From Jejudonia soesokkakensis (GTDB taxonomy: Bacteria; Bacteroidota; Bacteroidia; Flavobacteriales; Flavobacteriaceae): a DNA stretch of 64,000 bases. The stretch spans positions 62,001 through 126,000 of the forward strand of contig NZ_JBHTBN010000002.1 in the NCBI RefSeq assembly GCF_042664795.1, given 5' to 3'. Shown piece after piece: positions 35,972-43,574 of this stretch. Numbering within the stretch: the first letter of the stretch is position 1; every line of letters begins with the position of its first letter. The notes beneath the pieces were generated by a model. The model had not been told where the DNA came from and ran no database searches. It saw only the letters and a list, made by a program, of their open reading frames with translations. A program made the translations under genes and the position numbers.

Positions 35972-36005
35972 ATCGATAAAATGCAAATATTTAAGATAAA
36001 ATGCA
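35972..36005 (+). repeat. Tandem 14-base repeat pair before the second small RNA promoter
   Basis: ATCGATAAAATGCA (35972) and TAAGATAAAATGCA (35992), again 20 bases apart, with the second copy starting 44 bases before the -7 element at 36036. The one-base difference from the first unit equals the shorter promoter spacer (19 instead of 20). Confidence 0.72.
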
Positions 36006-36013
36006 AAATAATT

Positions 36014-36043
36014 TTGCAAATATTAAAAATACGTTTATATTTG
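36014..36043 (+). promoter_or_regulatory. Promoter of the second small RNA (TTG, 19 bases, TATATTTG)
   Basis: TTG at 36014-36016, a 19-base spacer, and TATATTTG at 36036-36043. This is a full match to the Bacteroidetes consensus. Confidence 0.78.
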
Positions 36044-36049
36044 AATATA

Positions 36050-36126
36050 CTTATGAGATTAATAACGTTGCTAGCCCCAAGGTAATGTTATAAAATAAAA
36101 AGCGGTCCCCAAGCCGCTTTTTTATT
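36050..36126 (+). ncRNA. Putative small RNA 2
   Basis: Predicted transcript of about 77 nt from the promoter at 36014-36043 to the terminator at 36097-36122. A stem ATAACGTT (36062-36069) with AATGTTAT (36084-36091, one G-T pair) displays the loop that holds AGCCCCAA (36073-36080). The terminator loop TCCCCAAG repeats the C-rich theme. Compared with small RNA 1 the order of parts is the same: repeat pair, promoter, AGCCCCAA loop, terminator. C-rich loops are often the mRNA-pairing seed in bacterial small RNAs; whether that holds here is unknown. Confidence 0.65.
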
Positions 36127-36130
36127 TTTT
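36097..36130 (+). terminator. Terminator of small RNA 2, possibly also of the convergent MsbA-like gene
   Basis: AAAAAGCGG (36097-36105) pairs with CCGCTTTTT (36114-36122), loop TCCCCAAG, T-rich on the right and A-rich on the left, so it could work in both directions. Confidence 0.85.
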
Positions 36131-36148
36131 AATATTTTTGAATTGAGA

Positions 36149-37972
36149 TTACTGAAAAGACTGCATCTCTACCAATCCGTAGTAAACTCCTTTTTGATCT
36201 AATAATTCTTGGTGTTTACCTTGTTCTACAATTTCTCCTTTCGACATGACTACAATAGTATCTGCATTTTGGATTGTTGATAACCTATGCGCAATAACCA
36301 CTGAAGTTCTGTTTTTCATCATGTTTTCCAAAGCATTCTGAACCAATCGTTCACTTTCGGTATCCAAAGCAGAGGTAGCTTCATCTAGAATCATGATGGG
36401 TGGATTCTTCAATACCGCTCTCGCAATACTTAGACGCTGTTTTTGTCCGCCGCTAAGTTTATTTCCACTGTCCCCAATATTTGTTTCGATACCTAAAGGA
36501 AGTTCTTTTACAAATTCCCAGGCATTTGCTATTTTAAGTGCTTCAACAATTTCTTCATCTGTTGCATTTTCTTTTGCTATCAACATATTGTCTTTAATAC
36601 TGTCATTAAAGAGAATTGAATCCTGAGTAACAAGTCCTAATAACCCTCGAAGTGATGACTGAGAAATGTTTTTAATATCAAATCCATCTATGCTAATAGC
36701 CCCTTTATTTACATCATAAAAACGGGTAATAAGATTGGCGATGGTACTTTTCCCGCTTCCGCTTTGACCTACCAAAGCAACAGTATGTCCTTTAGGAACC
36801 GTTAGTGAAAAGTTTTTCAGCACATATTCATCATCGTATTTAAATGAAACACTTTCTATGGTTAGCTTTTCGGTAAAGTCTTTTTTATAAATAGCATCTG
36901 GCCTGTCTTTAATCAAAGGCTCAGTTTCTATAACTTCCAAAACACGCTCTGCTGCAGCATTTCCTTTTTTCACACCATAGCTTGCTTTACTAATGGCCTT
37001 CGCAGGAGTTAAAATATTATAGGCAAGACCCATATATACCAAAAATGCTTCAGGTTCTAGCGTGTTCTCAAGCACCATCGTACCGCCATACCACAACAAT
37101 ACAGCAATGACAACTATCCCTAAAAACTCACTCATAGGTGACGCTAGGTTTTGTTTATTCAGCAAAGAATTTGAAAATTTAAAATAACGCCGTGTTGAAT
37201 TTTTAAAACGGTCGTTAAAGATGCGTTCTGCATTAAACCCTTTTATAATTTTTAATCCGCCCAACGTTTCTTCCACGATAGAAAGAAAGGCTCCTTGTTC
37301 TCTTTGAACCCGTTCTGACTTCTTTTTAAGGTTTTTCCCAATTCTTGAAATGATAAATCCACTTACTGGTATAAAAATAAAGACAAACAAGGTGAGCTGT
37401 GGACTCAATAAAACCATGGTAATAAGCGTGAAAATAATTGTTAAAGGTTCACGAACAATCAGTTCCAAAATGCTTAGAAATGATCCTTGAATAACTTCAA
37501 CATCATTCGAAATTCTAGCTATAGTATCCCCTTTTCTTTTTTCAGAATAATATGATATAGGTAACTCTATGGTTTTTTTGTATAAGTCATTTCGTAAATC
37601 CTTTAACACACCATTTCTAAAAAATGTAATAAAATACATTGCGAGATACCCAAAAAGATTTTTAAGTAAAAAGGTAGCAATCACAAGACCAATTAGATAC
37701 ATTAGTGTAGTTTCAACACCTACTTTATTGATATATGTATTGATAAAATAGTTGGAGTACTCTTGAAAATAATCTTTAATAGTTAACCAACTCTCTAATA
37801 TTGGTTTTTCGGTAACGGGTTCTTGATTCTCAAACAACACCTTCATCATTGGCATTAAGGATACAAAAGCAAGCGTACCAAAAAGCGCATAAAAAATATT
37901 TGAAATGATGTTCAAATAGGCATATCCTTTATAAGGCTTTGCGTATTGAAAAATTTTTTTGATGTATTCCAC
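36149..37972 (-). CDS. MsbA-like ABC exporter (fused permease and ATPase)
   Basis: A 607-residue half-transporter acting as a homodimer in the inner membrane. Six membrane helices fall within about 1-320 (GYAYLNIISNIFYALFGTLAFV; VGVETTLMYLIGLVIATFLL; LTLFVFIFIPVSGFIIS; ASPMSEFLGIVVIAVLLWYGG). The ATPase domain has Walker A VGQSGSGKSTIANL near 388, Q loop VTQDSILFNDSI, signature LSGGQKQRLSIARAVL, Walker B MILDEATSALDTE and H loop VIAHRLSTIQ. A lipid or lipid-linked substrate is likely. The start is GTG at 37972, overlapping by one base the TAG stop of the mutase gene, so translation is probably coupled. Confidence 0.92.
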   Translation of the reverse strand: MEYIKKIFQYAKPYKGYAYLNIISNIFYALFGTLAFVSLMPMMKVLFENQEPVTEKPILESWLTIKDYFQEYSNYFINTYINKVGVETTLMYLIGLVIATFLLKNLFGYLAMYFITFFRNGVLKDLRNDLYKKTIELPISYYSEKRKGDTIARISNDVEVIQGSFLSILELIVREPLTIIFTLITMVLLSPQLTLFVFIFIPVSGFIISRIGKNLKKKSERVQREQGAFLSIVEETLGGLKIIKGFNAERIFNDRFKNSTRRYFKFSNSLLNKQNLASPMSEFLGIVVIAVLLWYGGTMVLENTLEPEAFLVYMGLAYNILTPAKAISKASYGVKKGNAAAERVLEVIETEPLIKDRPDAIYKKDFTEKLTIESVSFKYDDEYVLKNFSLTVPKGHTVALVGQSGSGKSTIANLITRFYDVNKGAISIDGFDIKNISQSSLRGLLGLVTQDSILFNDSIKDNMLIAKENATDEEIVEALKIANAWEFVKELPLGIETNIGDSGNKLSGGQKQRLSIARAVLKNPPIMILDEATSALDTESERLVQNALENMMKNRTSVVIAHRLSTIQNADTIVVMSKGEIVEQGKHQELLDQKGVYYGLVEMQSFQ

Positions 37973-39681
37973 TAGTGTATATTTAAGTGTGCACTTATTT
38001 TTTCTATTTTCTTCTGAAACTCTTCGGGTGCATTTTGGCTATGTTGCACACTCATGTAAAACTTTATCTTAGGTTCGGTACCGCTAGGTCTGGCTGCGAT
38101 CTTGCTTCCGTCTTCGGTATAATAAATAAGTACGTTAGATTTTGGTATTTCCATCTCTTCTGAAGTTCCCTCTACAATATTCTTACGCTCTCCTGTACTA
38201 TAATCTTCTAAACAGATTACCTTGCTGCCAGCAATTTCAGTAAAGGGATTTTCCCGAAGCTGTTTCATAATTGCTGAAATCTCTTCGGCTCCTTTTTTGC
38301 CTTTCTTTACTAAGGAAACCAAATGTTCCTGAAAATATCCGGTTTCCATATAGATTTCCTGAAGGTACTCAAACAGACTACTTCCTTTTTCTTTTTGCTG
38401 AGCTGCAATTTCGCATGCGAGTAGGGTAGCGGTTACTGCGTCTTTATCACGTACAAAATCGCCCACCATATATCCAAAACTTTCTTCGCCACCACCTATA
38501 AATTCAAGTTCAGGATGGTCTTTAACCATTTTTGCAATCCATTTAAAGCCCGTAAGTCCTTCTTTGTATTGTACTCCAAAATTTTGTGCAATTTTTTGAA
38601 TCATTGGTGTTGATACAATAGTAGATGCGACAAATTGATTTTCGTTGAGTATATGTTGCTTTTTATATTGTGATAGTAAGAAATGGGTCATAATGACCAT
38701 TGCCTGATTTCCATTTAAAATCGTCATCTTACCTAAAGAATCTCTTACGGCAATACCTAATCTGTCACAATCTGGGTCGGTACCAATGACGATATCGGCA
38801 TTTATTTTTTCTGAAAGCTCTGTAGCCATTTTTAATGCTGCGGGCTCTTCAGGGTTTGGAGAAGACACTGTTGGAAAATCACCATCCGGCACTTCTTGTT
38901 CTTTTACAACTGTTACATTCGTATATCCTGCCATTTCTAGCACTTTTGGAATCATTGTGATAGAAGTACCATGAAGCGACGTGAATACAATTTTTAAGTT
39001 GTTTTTTGCTTCTTTTGGTGTATGAAAGCTTCCGTTTTTAAGAGATGCTTCAGCAAAGGCTTCGTCTACCTCTGTATCGATATATTCAATTAACTCTGAA
39101 TTTTCTTTAAATAGAATATCTTCATATCGAAGTGAATTAATTTCAGCAATAATTTCACCATCCTGAGGGGGGACTAACTGGCCACCATCCTGCCAATACA
39201 CTTTATAGCCATTATATTCTGGCGGATTATGGGAGGCAGTTAATACAATTCCGCAGTGGCATTTGAGATGTTTTACTGCAAATGAAAGTTCTGGCGTTGG
39301 ACGAAGGTCGCTAAAGAGATAAACTTTTATTCCGTTTGCCGAAAATACATTGGCAACCACTTTTGCCAGCTCTTTACTATTATGGCGACAGTCGTAAGCA
39401 ATAGCTACCTTATAAGTTTCATTAGGAAACTGTGCTTTGATATAATTTGAAAGTCCCTGAGTGTTTTTTCCGAGGGTGTACTTATTAATACGATTGTCGC
39501 CAACACCCATGACGCCGCGCATGCCGCCCGTCCCAAAGGCTAAACTTTTATAAAAACTATCTTCAAGACCTTCAGGATCATGAGCGATCATTTCTTTGAT
39601 GGTATGTTGTGTGTCCTTATCAAAAAAAGGAGTTAACCAAGTATTTACGCGCTCCAGAATTTTTGGATCTACATATATCAT
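37972..39681 (-). CDS. Phosphoglucomutase/phosphomannomutase family protein
   Basis: Interconverts hexose 1- and 6-phosphates. The 569-residue alpha-D-phosphohexomutase has the active serine loop GIVLTASHNPPEYNGYKVYW near 144, the metal loop VIGTDPDCDRLGIAVR near 298, the sugar loop GGGEESFGYMVGD near 398 and the phosphate loop ARPSGTEPKIKFYM near 530. It is of the larger 550-600-residue type common in Gram-positive bacteria and Bacteroidetes. It precedes the MsbA-like gene with overlapping stop and start. A -7 element (TATTTTTG, 39706-39699) lies 17 bases upstream. Confidence 0.94.
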   Translation of the reverse strand: MIYVDPKILERVNTWLTPFFDKDTQHTIKEMIAHDPEGLEDSFYKSLAFGTGGMRGVMGVGDNRINKYTLGKNTQGLSNYIKAQFPNETYKVAIAYDCRHNSKELAKVVANVFSANGIKVYLFSDLRPTPELSFAVKHLKCHCGIVLTASHNPPEYNGYKVYWQDGGQLVPPQDGEIIAEINSLRYEDILFKENSELIEYIDTEVDEAFAEASLKNGSFHTPKEAKNNLKIVFTSLHGTSITMIPKVLEMAGYTNVTVVKEQEVPDGDFPTVSSPNPEEPAALKMATELSEKINADIVIGTDPDCDRLGIAVRDSLGKMTILNGNQAMVIMTHFLLSQYKKQHILNENQFVASTIVSTPMIQKIAQNFGVQYKEGLTGFKWIAKMVKDHPELEFIGGGEESFGYMVGDFVRDKDAVTATLLACEIAAQQKEKGSSLFEYLQEIYMETGYFQEHLVSLVKKGKKGAEEISAIMKQLRENPFTEIAGSKVICLEDYSTGERKNIVEGTSEEMEIPKSNVLIYYTEDGSKIAARPSGTEPKIKFYMSVQHSQNAPEEFQKKIEKISAHLNIH

Positions 39682-39698
39682 GCTGCTGTTTTAGGTTG

Positions 39699-39706
39699 CA
39701 AAAATA
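39699..39706 (-). promoter_or_regulatory. -7 promoter element of the mutase-MsbA operon (TATTTTTG)
   Basis: The minus-strand TATTTTTG fits TAnnTTTG, 17 bases from the ATG at 39681. Confidence 0.5.
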
Positions 39707-39755
39707 AGGATAATAGTTGAGAGGATTTGTGTGGTAAACTTAAAGCGACATCAAT

Positions 39756-40700
39756 TTACAGCGTCGTTTCTTTAATGATATAAGCTGCACTGTTCTTTTT
39801 GGTTCTAAGTAATAATTCGCCAATGAATCCAGCGAGAAAAAATTGCGTGCCTAAAATCATTGCTGTGAGAGCGATAAAGAATTCTGGACGTTCTGTGATC
39901 AATCTTCCTTGTGGATGAATAAAAAGTTTGTCAATGCCAAGGTACAGAGCAAAACAAAATCCAATAAAGAGAATAATGGCTCCCCAAGCACCAAAAAGGT
40001 GCATAGGACGCTTTCCGAAGCGGGATAAAAAAGAAATCGTGATAAGATCTAAAAATCCTCTTGTAAAACGTTCTAAGCCAAATTTTGTTTCTCCATACTT
40101 TCGTGCTTGGTGTTGTACAATTTTTTCTCCAATGGATGTAAAGCCCGCATTTTTGGCGAGAACGGGAATGTACCGATGCATTTCACCTGTTACTTCTATA
40201 TTCTTGATAACATCTCTGTGATAGGCCTTAAGTCCGCAATTAAAATCATGCAATTTTAAACCAGACGTTTTTCTAGCGGCAAAATTGAAGAGTTTTGAAG
40301 GTAAGTTTTTACCAATGACACTGTCATATCGTTTCTTCTTCCAGCCAGAAACCAGGTCGTACCCTTGTTGTGTGATCATGTTATAAAGTTCAGGGATTTC
40401 TTCAGGATTGTCCTGTAAGTCTGCATCCATGGTTATGATAACATCTCCAATTGCTTTTTCAAAACCAGCATGGAGCGCTTGTGACTTTCCGTAGTTTTTA
40501 AAAAAACGAATTCCTTGTACTTCTTTATGTGCTGAGGATAATTTTTCGATAATCTGCCAAGAATTGTCCGTGCTACCATCATCAATAAGAATTAATTCAT
40601 ATAAAAAACCATTGGACTGCATAACATTTGCAATCCAATGGTATAATTCCTGTAGTGATTCTTCTTCGTTAAGAAGAGGTATGACGATGGAGATATTCAT
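39756..40700 (-). CDS. Family 2 glycosyltransferase, DPM1/GtrB-like membrane enzyme
   Basis: The 314-residue protein begins with a GT-A domain: ISIVIPLLNEEESLQELYHWI, IDDGSTDNSWQIIEKL (UDP/GDP-sugar binding), FFKNYGKSQALHAGFEKAIGDVIITMDADLQDNPEEIP (DxD motif). Two membrane helices follow near 235-260 and 270-300 (HLFGAWGAIILFIGFCFALYLG; FFIALTAMILGTQFFLAGFIG). Such enzymes transfer a sugar to undecaprenyl phosphate at the inner membrane. It follows the DUF4199 gene with nine bases between them; the sugar and pathway cannot be told from this locus. Confidence 0.9.
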   Translation of the reverse strand: MNISIVIPLLNEEESLQELYHWIANVMQSNGFLYELILIDDGSTDNSWQIIEKLSSAHKEVQGIRFFKNYGKSQALHAGFEKAIGDVIITMDADLQDNPEEIPELYNMITQQGYDLVSGWKKKRYDSVIGKNLPSKLFNFAARKTSGLKLHDFNCGLKAYHRDVIKNIEVTGEMHRYIPVLAKNAGFTSIGEKIVQHQARKYGETKFGLERFTRGFLDLITISFLSRFGKRPMHLFGAWGAIILFIGFCFALYLGIDKLFIHPQGRLITERPEFFIALTAMILGTQFFLAGFIGELLLRTKKNSAAYIIKETTL

Positions 40701-40709
40701 TCAGTAAAT

Positions 40710-41243
40710 TTACTGTAAATATTCGGGTTTATTAACCTTCATGATTAAACCAGCAATTAATGATATGATAAATCCGATAAATAATGTTGATATAATACTA
40801 ATTGCAAATAAAATTCCTGGACTCATCATTTTTTCCTGAATACTAAGTGCCATGTCCATTTGTTCATCTGTCATATTTGGGTTGGATTCGATCATTTTAT
40901 CTCTAGACGTTTCCATCATCTGAATAGCAAAATCTGGTTCTATTACGGTTACAAATAAAAGTGTAAAGAGACCGCCAAGAAGACCAGCAACAAGAGCAAT
41001 ACCAAGTCCTGTTTTTAGCGCTTCACCAAGAGAAAGGAAGCCACCGTTGTCTGCTTTAAAAGCCTTAATACCGTATACGATACATCCTATCGAGATTAAA
41101 AAACCAGTTAGAGATTGCCACCAGGGTTGTTGTGTGTGCATTCCCATTACATAAACGATTACTGAGAGTCCAATGGTTAGGAGTGCTAAAATAAGTCCGT
41201 AGGACAATGCGATTTTTTTTACTGAAGCTTTTTGAGTTTCCAT
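40710..41243 (-). CDS. DUF4199 membrane protein (177 aa)
   Basis: Four predicted membrane helices (IALSYGLILALLTIGLSVIVYVM; WWQSLTGFLISIGCIVYGI; TGLGIALVAGLLGGLFTLLFVTVI; ILFAISIISTLFIGFIISLIAGLIMKV), with the soluble loop EPDFAIQMMETSRDKMIESNPNMTDEQMDMAL between helices 3 and 4. This matches the DUF4199 family of Bacteroidetes, of unknown role. The frame extends 16 codons upstream but METQKASVKKIALSYG at 41243 is the natural start. A -7 element TATATTTG (41287-41280) precedes it. Operon with the GT2 gene. Confidence 0.88.
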   Translation of the reverse strand: METQKASVKKIALSYGLILALLTIGLSVIVYVMGMHTQQPWWQSLTGFLISIGCIVYGIKAFKADNGGFLSLGEALKTGLGIALVAGLLGGLFTLLFVTVIEPDFAIQMMETSRDKMIESNPNMTDEQMDMALSIQEKMMSPGILFAISIISTLFIGFIISLIAGLIMKVNKPEYLQ

Positions 41244-41279
41244 GTTGTTGATTGTTTTTTGGTTTGGCAGATTAGTAGA

Positions 41280-41287
41280 CAAATATA
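41280..41287 (-). promoter_or_regulatory. -7 promoter element of the DUF4199-GT2 operon (TATATTTG)
   Basis: The minus-strand TATATTTG fits TAnnTTTG and lies 36 bases before the ATG at 41243. It also overlaps the longer possible start of the reading frame, supporting the shorter protein. Confidence 0.5.
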
Positions 41288-41326
41288 GCAAAACGTTACG
41301 GATAGGTTTCTAATACTTTTTTAGAA

Positions 41327-41360
41327 ATAAAAAATCCTTCCAGAAATGAAAGGATTTTTT
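41327..41360 (-). terminator. Terminator of the tRNA gene
   Basis: AAAATCCTT (41331-41339) pairs with AAGGATTTT (41350-41358); a T-run follows on the minus strand directly after the tRNA 3' end. Confidence 0.85.
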
Positions 41361-41362
41361 TG

Positions 41363-41436
41363 TAGCGAGAACGAGACTTGAACTCGTGACCTCCGGGTTA
41401 TGAATCCGACGCTCTAACCACCTGAGCTACCTCGCC
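41363..41436 (-). tRNA. tRNA-Met (anticodon CAT)
   Basis: A 74-base cloverleaf on the minus strand: acceptor GGCGAGG with TCTCGCT, U8-A9, D arm GCTC...GAGC, anticodon loop around CAT (ATTCATAA), variable loop, T arm ACGAG-TTCAAGT-CTCGT, discriminator A. CCA is not encoded. Base 1 pairs G-T with base 72 rather than showing the C-A mismatch of an initiator, so it is probably elongator Met or the lysidine-modified Ile(CAT); I cannot decide which. A consensus promoter lies upstream (41473-41502) and a perfect 9-bp inverted repeat is in the leader. Confidence 0.95.
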
Positions 41437-41448
41437 ATCATAAGTAAA

Positions 41449-41467
41449 GCTTACATGTCATGTAAGC
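41449..41467 (-). repeat. Inverted repeat in the tRNA leader
   Basis: GCTTACATG and CATGTAAGC (41449-41457, 41459-41467) form a near-perfect palindrome 12 bases before the mature tRNA 5' end, in the part removed by processing. It may be a protein site or a leader hairpin. Confidence 0.6.
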
Positions 41468-41472
41468 GGCTG

Positions 41473-41502
41473 CAAAGATAATAACAATTTAATCTGACGC
41501 AA
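41473..41502 (-). promoter_or_regulatory. Promoter of the tRNA gene (TTG, 19 bases, TATCTTTG)
   Basis: On the minus strand TTG (41502-41500), a 19-base spacer and TATCTTTG (41480-41473) match the Bacteroidetes promoter exactly. Confidence 0.8.
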
Positions 41503-41607
41503 GTATATATTTTGTTTTTTATAGTTTAAAATTTATATCTAAAAAAAACTAACTTTCTTTTTCCTTTTGTTTTTAATATCTATATTGGCGACAACTAACA
41601 AATAATT

Positions 41608-41994
41608 ATGGACGATAAAATTAAATATGAGATGGAATTCCCTATCCAGGTGTCGCCGTCTTTGTTGTACACTTATATCTCTACGCCTTCAGGCTTGAGC
41701 GAATGGTACGCAGATAACGTAAACTCGCGTGGTGAATATTTCACATTTATTTGGGAAGGAAGCGAAGAAAAAGCGAAATTATTGAGTAAGAAAAGCCCAG
41801 AACGCATCAAATTTCGTTGGATCGATGATGAACATACCGACTATTTTTTTGAGCTACGTATACAGGTAGATGAAATTACTAAAGATGTTTCCTTAATGAT
41901 TACAGACTTTGCCGAAGAAGACGAAATAGAAGAAGGAAAAATGCTGTGGGAAAATATGATCTCTGAACTAAAACAAATATTAGGATCTAAATAA
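41608..41994 (+). CDS. START-like/AHSA1-like domain protein (128 aa)
   Basis: A single SRPBCC-fold domain, full length. The start MDDKIKYEMEFPIQVSPSLLYTYISTPSGLSEWYADNV is typical of AHSA1-type ligand-binding proteins, with the repeated aromatic strands FTFIWEGSEEKAKLL and FRWIDDEHTDYFFELRIQV and the C-terminal helix EGKMLWENMISELKQIL. There is no signal peptide. The ligand and role are unknown. The gene is 57 bases upstream of the aminotransferase gene; between them lie a -7 element and a hairpin with T-run (42012-42050), so the two may be separate units. Confidence 0.88.
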   Translation: MDDKIKYEMEFPIQVSPSLLYTYISTPSGLSEWYADNVNSRGEYFTFIWEGSEEKAKLLSKKSPERIKFRWIDDEHTDYFFELRIQVDEITKDVSLMITDFAEEDEIEEGKMLWENMISELKQILGSK

Positions 41995-42011
41995 AGACCT
42001 TTTAAAATATT

Positions 42012-42050
42012 TACCTTTGCACCGTCTTTCTAAAACAAGACGGTTTTTTT
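42012..42050 (+). promoter_or_regulatory. -7 element followed by a terminator-like hairpin before the aminotransferase ATG
   Basis: TACCTTTG (42012-42019) fits TAnnTTTG. Right after it, ACCGTCTT (42021-42028) pairs with AAGACGGT (42037-42044), followed by a seven-T run that runs directly to the ATG at 42051. The hairpin may end transcripts of the upstream gene; transcripts from the -7 element would begin inside or just before it. Confidence 0.6.
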
Positions 42051-42893
42051 ATGATAAATTTCAACGGAAAATTGCTCGATGCAACCAATTCAAATATATC
42101 TTATGCCAACAGAGGTCTTGCCTTTGGGGATGCTCTTTTTGAAACCATACGAGTATCTGGTGGCAAAATTTTCTTTTGGGAAGATCACTATTTTAGATTG
42201 ATGGCCTCTATGCGTATCCTTCGAATGGAAATTCCCATGAACTTTACTATGGAATACCTTTCGGAACAAATATTTAGTGTGATAGATACTTCAGAAAAAA
42301 GTAAAACGCATAGAGTCAAAATGTTGGTTTGGAGAGAGGCAACTGGAAAGTATACTCCAAACTCTAACGATATAGGATTTGTAATTTCTTCGGTAAAACT
42401 GGAAGAGTCGTTTTATACCATACAGGACAGTTCCTACGAAATAGAATTGTTTAAAGACCATTATGTTACCTCAGGATTGCTTTCTACACTAAAGACCAAT
42501 AATAAAGTAATTAATGTCTTAGGTAGTATCTATGCAAAAGAGAATGATTTTGCGAATTGTTTGTTGCTCAATGAAAAGAAGCAAGTGGTTGAAGCATTAA
42601 ACGGTAATTTATTTCTTGTAAATGGGTATAAAATTAAAACACCACCCATTTCAGATGGTTGTCTAAACGGAATTTTGAGAAAACAGATTATTAAAATAGT
42701 GGGTACCATGCCAGATTATATTTTAGAAGAATCTTCAGTTTCCCCTTTTGAGCTTCAGAAAGCAGACGAAATATTTATTACTAATGTAATTACTGGCATT
42801 CAACCAGTTTCAAAATATCGTAAGAAAGAGTATGCTTCAGCAGTGGGTAAAGAACTTATAGGAAAATTAAATGCTGCAGCTCGTTTGGGTTAA
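42051..42893 (+). CDS. Aminotransferase class IV (PabC/BCAT-like)
   Basis: A PLP enzyme of fold type IV, 280 residues. The start MINFNGKLLDATNSNISYANRGLAFGDALFETIRV is typical of PabC and D-amino-acid transaminase, with the HYFRLMASMRIL motif. The catalytic Lys is likely in GLLSTLKTNNKVINVLGSIYA near residue 150, and the phosphate/C-terminal segment VEALNGNLFLVNGYKIKTPPISDGCLNGILRKQII is clear. Whether it makes aminobenzoate (folate) or works on branched or D-amino acids cannot be told here. Its stop overlaps the convergent yqgE-like stop by a shared TTAA. Confidence 0.88.
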   Translation: MINFNGKLLDATNSNISYANRGLAFGDALFETIRVSGGKIFFWEDHYFRLMASMRILRMEIPMNFTMEYLSEQIFSVIDTSEKSKTHRVKMLVWREATGKYTPNSNDIGFVISSVKLEESFYTIQDSSYEIELFKDHYVTSGLLSTLKTNNKVINVLGSIYAKENDFANCLLLNEKKQVVEALNGNLFLVNGYKIKTPPISDGCLNGILRKQIIKIVGTMPDYILEESSVSPFELQKADEIFITNVITGIQPVSKYRKKEYASAVGKELIGKLNAAARLG

Positions 42894-43450
42894 TTAAAAC
42901 TTGGATTTTCGGGAGCGTTTGACCATAAGACATAATCACCTCCAAATTCTAACATTTTTTCTTTCCAGAAATTTTCAATTTGCTTTCCAATAATATTATT
43001 CTTGTAGGTATTGGGAGTTACTACCCAACTATTCACTTCTAATTCCTGTTCCAGTTGTTCGCTATCCCAGCCAGAATATCCTAAGAAAAATCTAATTTCA
43101 TCTTCGGTAATTTTATTTTCTTTCAATAGATCAAGAATTGCAGTAAAATCACCTCCCCAATAGATACCGTTTGAAATTTCGATACTATTAGGAATGATAT
43201 CTGGGACTCTGTGAATAAAGTATAGATTGTCCTGCTCCACAGGACCTCCATTATACACGGGAATCTCATTATCGATTTCGGGAATAAAGTCCTTAAGTGT
43301 ATATTCTAAGGGCTTATTAAGAATAAAGCCTACCGAACCATCTTCGTTATATTCAGCCAGTAATACGATGGACCGATTGAACGAAACATCTCCTATAATC
43401 GAAGGCTCTGCGACGAGTAAGACGCCTTTTTCGGGTTTTAGAGTGGTCAT
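42890..43450 (-). CDS. YqgE/AlgH family protein
   Basis: The 186-residue protein matches the YqgE/AlgH family along its full length: KGVLLVAEPSIIGDVSFNRSIVLLAEYNEDGSVGFILNKPL at the N-terminus, PVYNGGPVEQDNLYFIHR, and RFFLGYSGWDSEQLEQELEVNSW. The family is cytoplasmic and of unclear function, once linked to alginate regulation in Pseudomonas but present widely. It is a single gene with terminator region to the left shared with the convergent aminotransferase and with HU further right. Confidence 0.93.
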   Translation of the reverse strand: MTTLKPEKGVLLVAEPSIIGDVSFNRSIVLLAEYNEDGSVGFILNKPLEYTLKDFIPEIDNEIPVYNGGPVEQDNLYFIHRVPDIIPNSIEISNGIYWGGDFTAILDLLKENKITEDEIRFFLGYSGWDSEQLEQELEVNSWVVTPNTYKNNIIGKQIENFWKEKMLEFGGDYVLWSNAPENPSFN

Positions 43451-43520
43451 AAGTTATTTGATTAGTCAAATAAACTTAACTATTTATAATTACACTACCA
43501 ACTTAAACTTCAAAATATGT

Positions 43521-43550
43521 AAAATAAAAAATCCCACCAAAGGTGGGATT
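43521..43550 (-). terminator. Terminator of the HU gene
   Basis: AATCCCACC (43530-43538) pairs with GGTGGGATT (43542-43550), loop AAA, with a T-run on the minus strand. It lies just after the HU stop. Confidence 0.88.
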
Positions 43551-43574
43551 CTTAAAAACTTTAGGTCGATTAGA

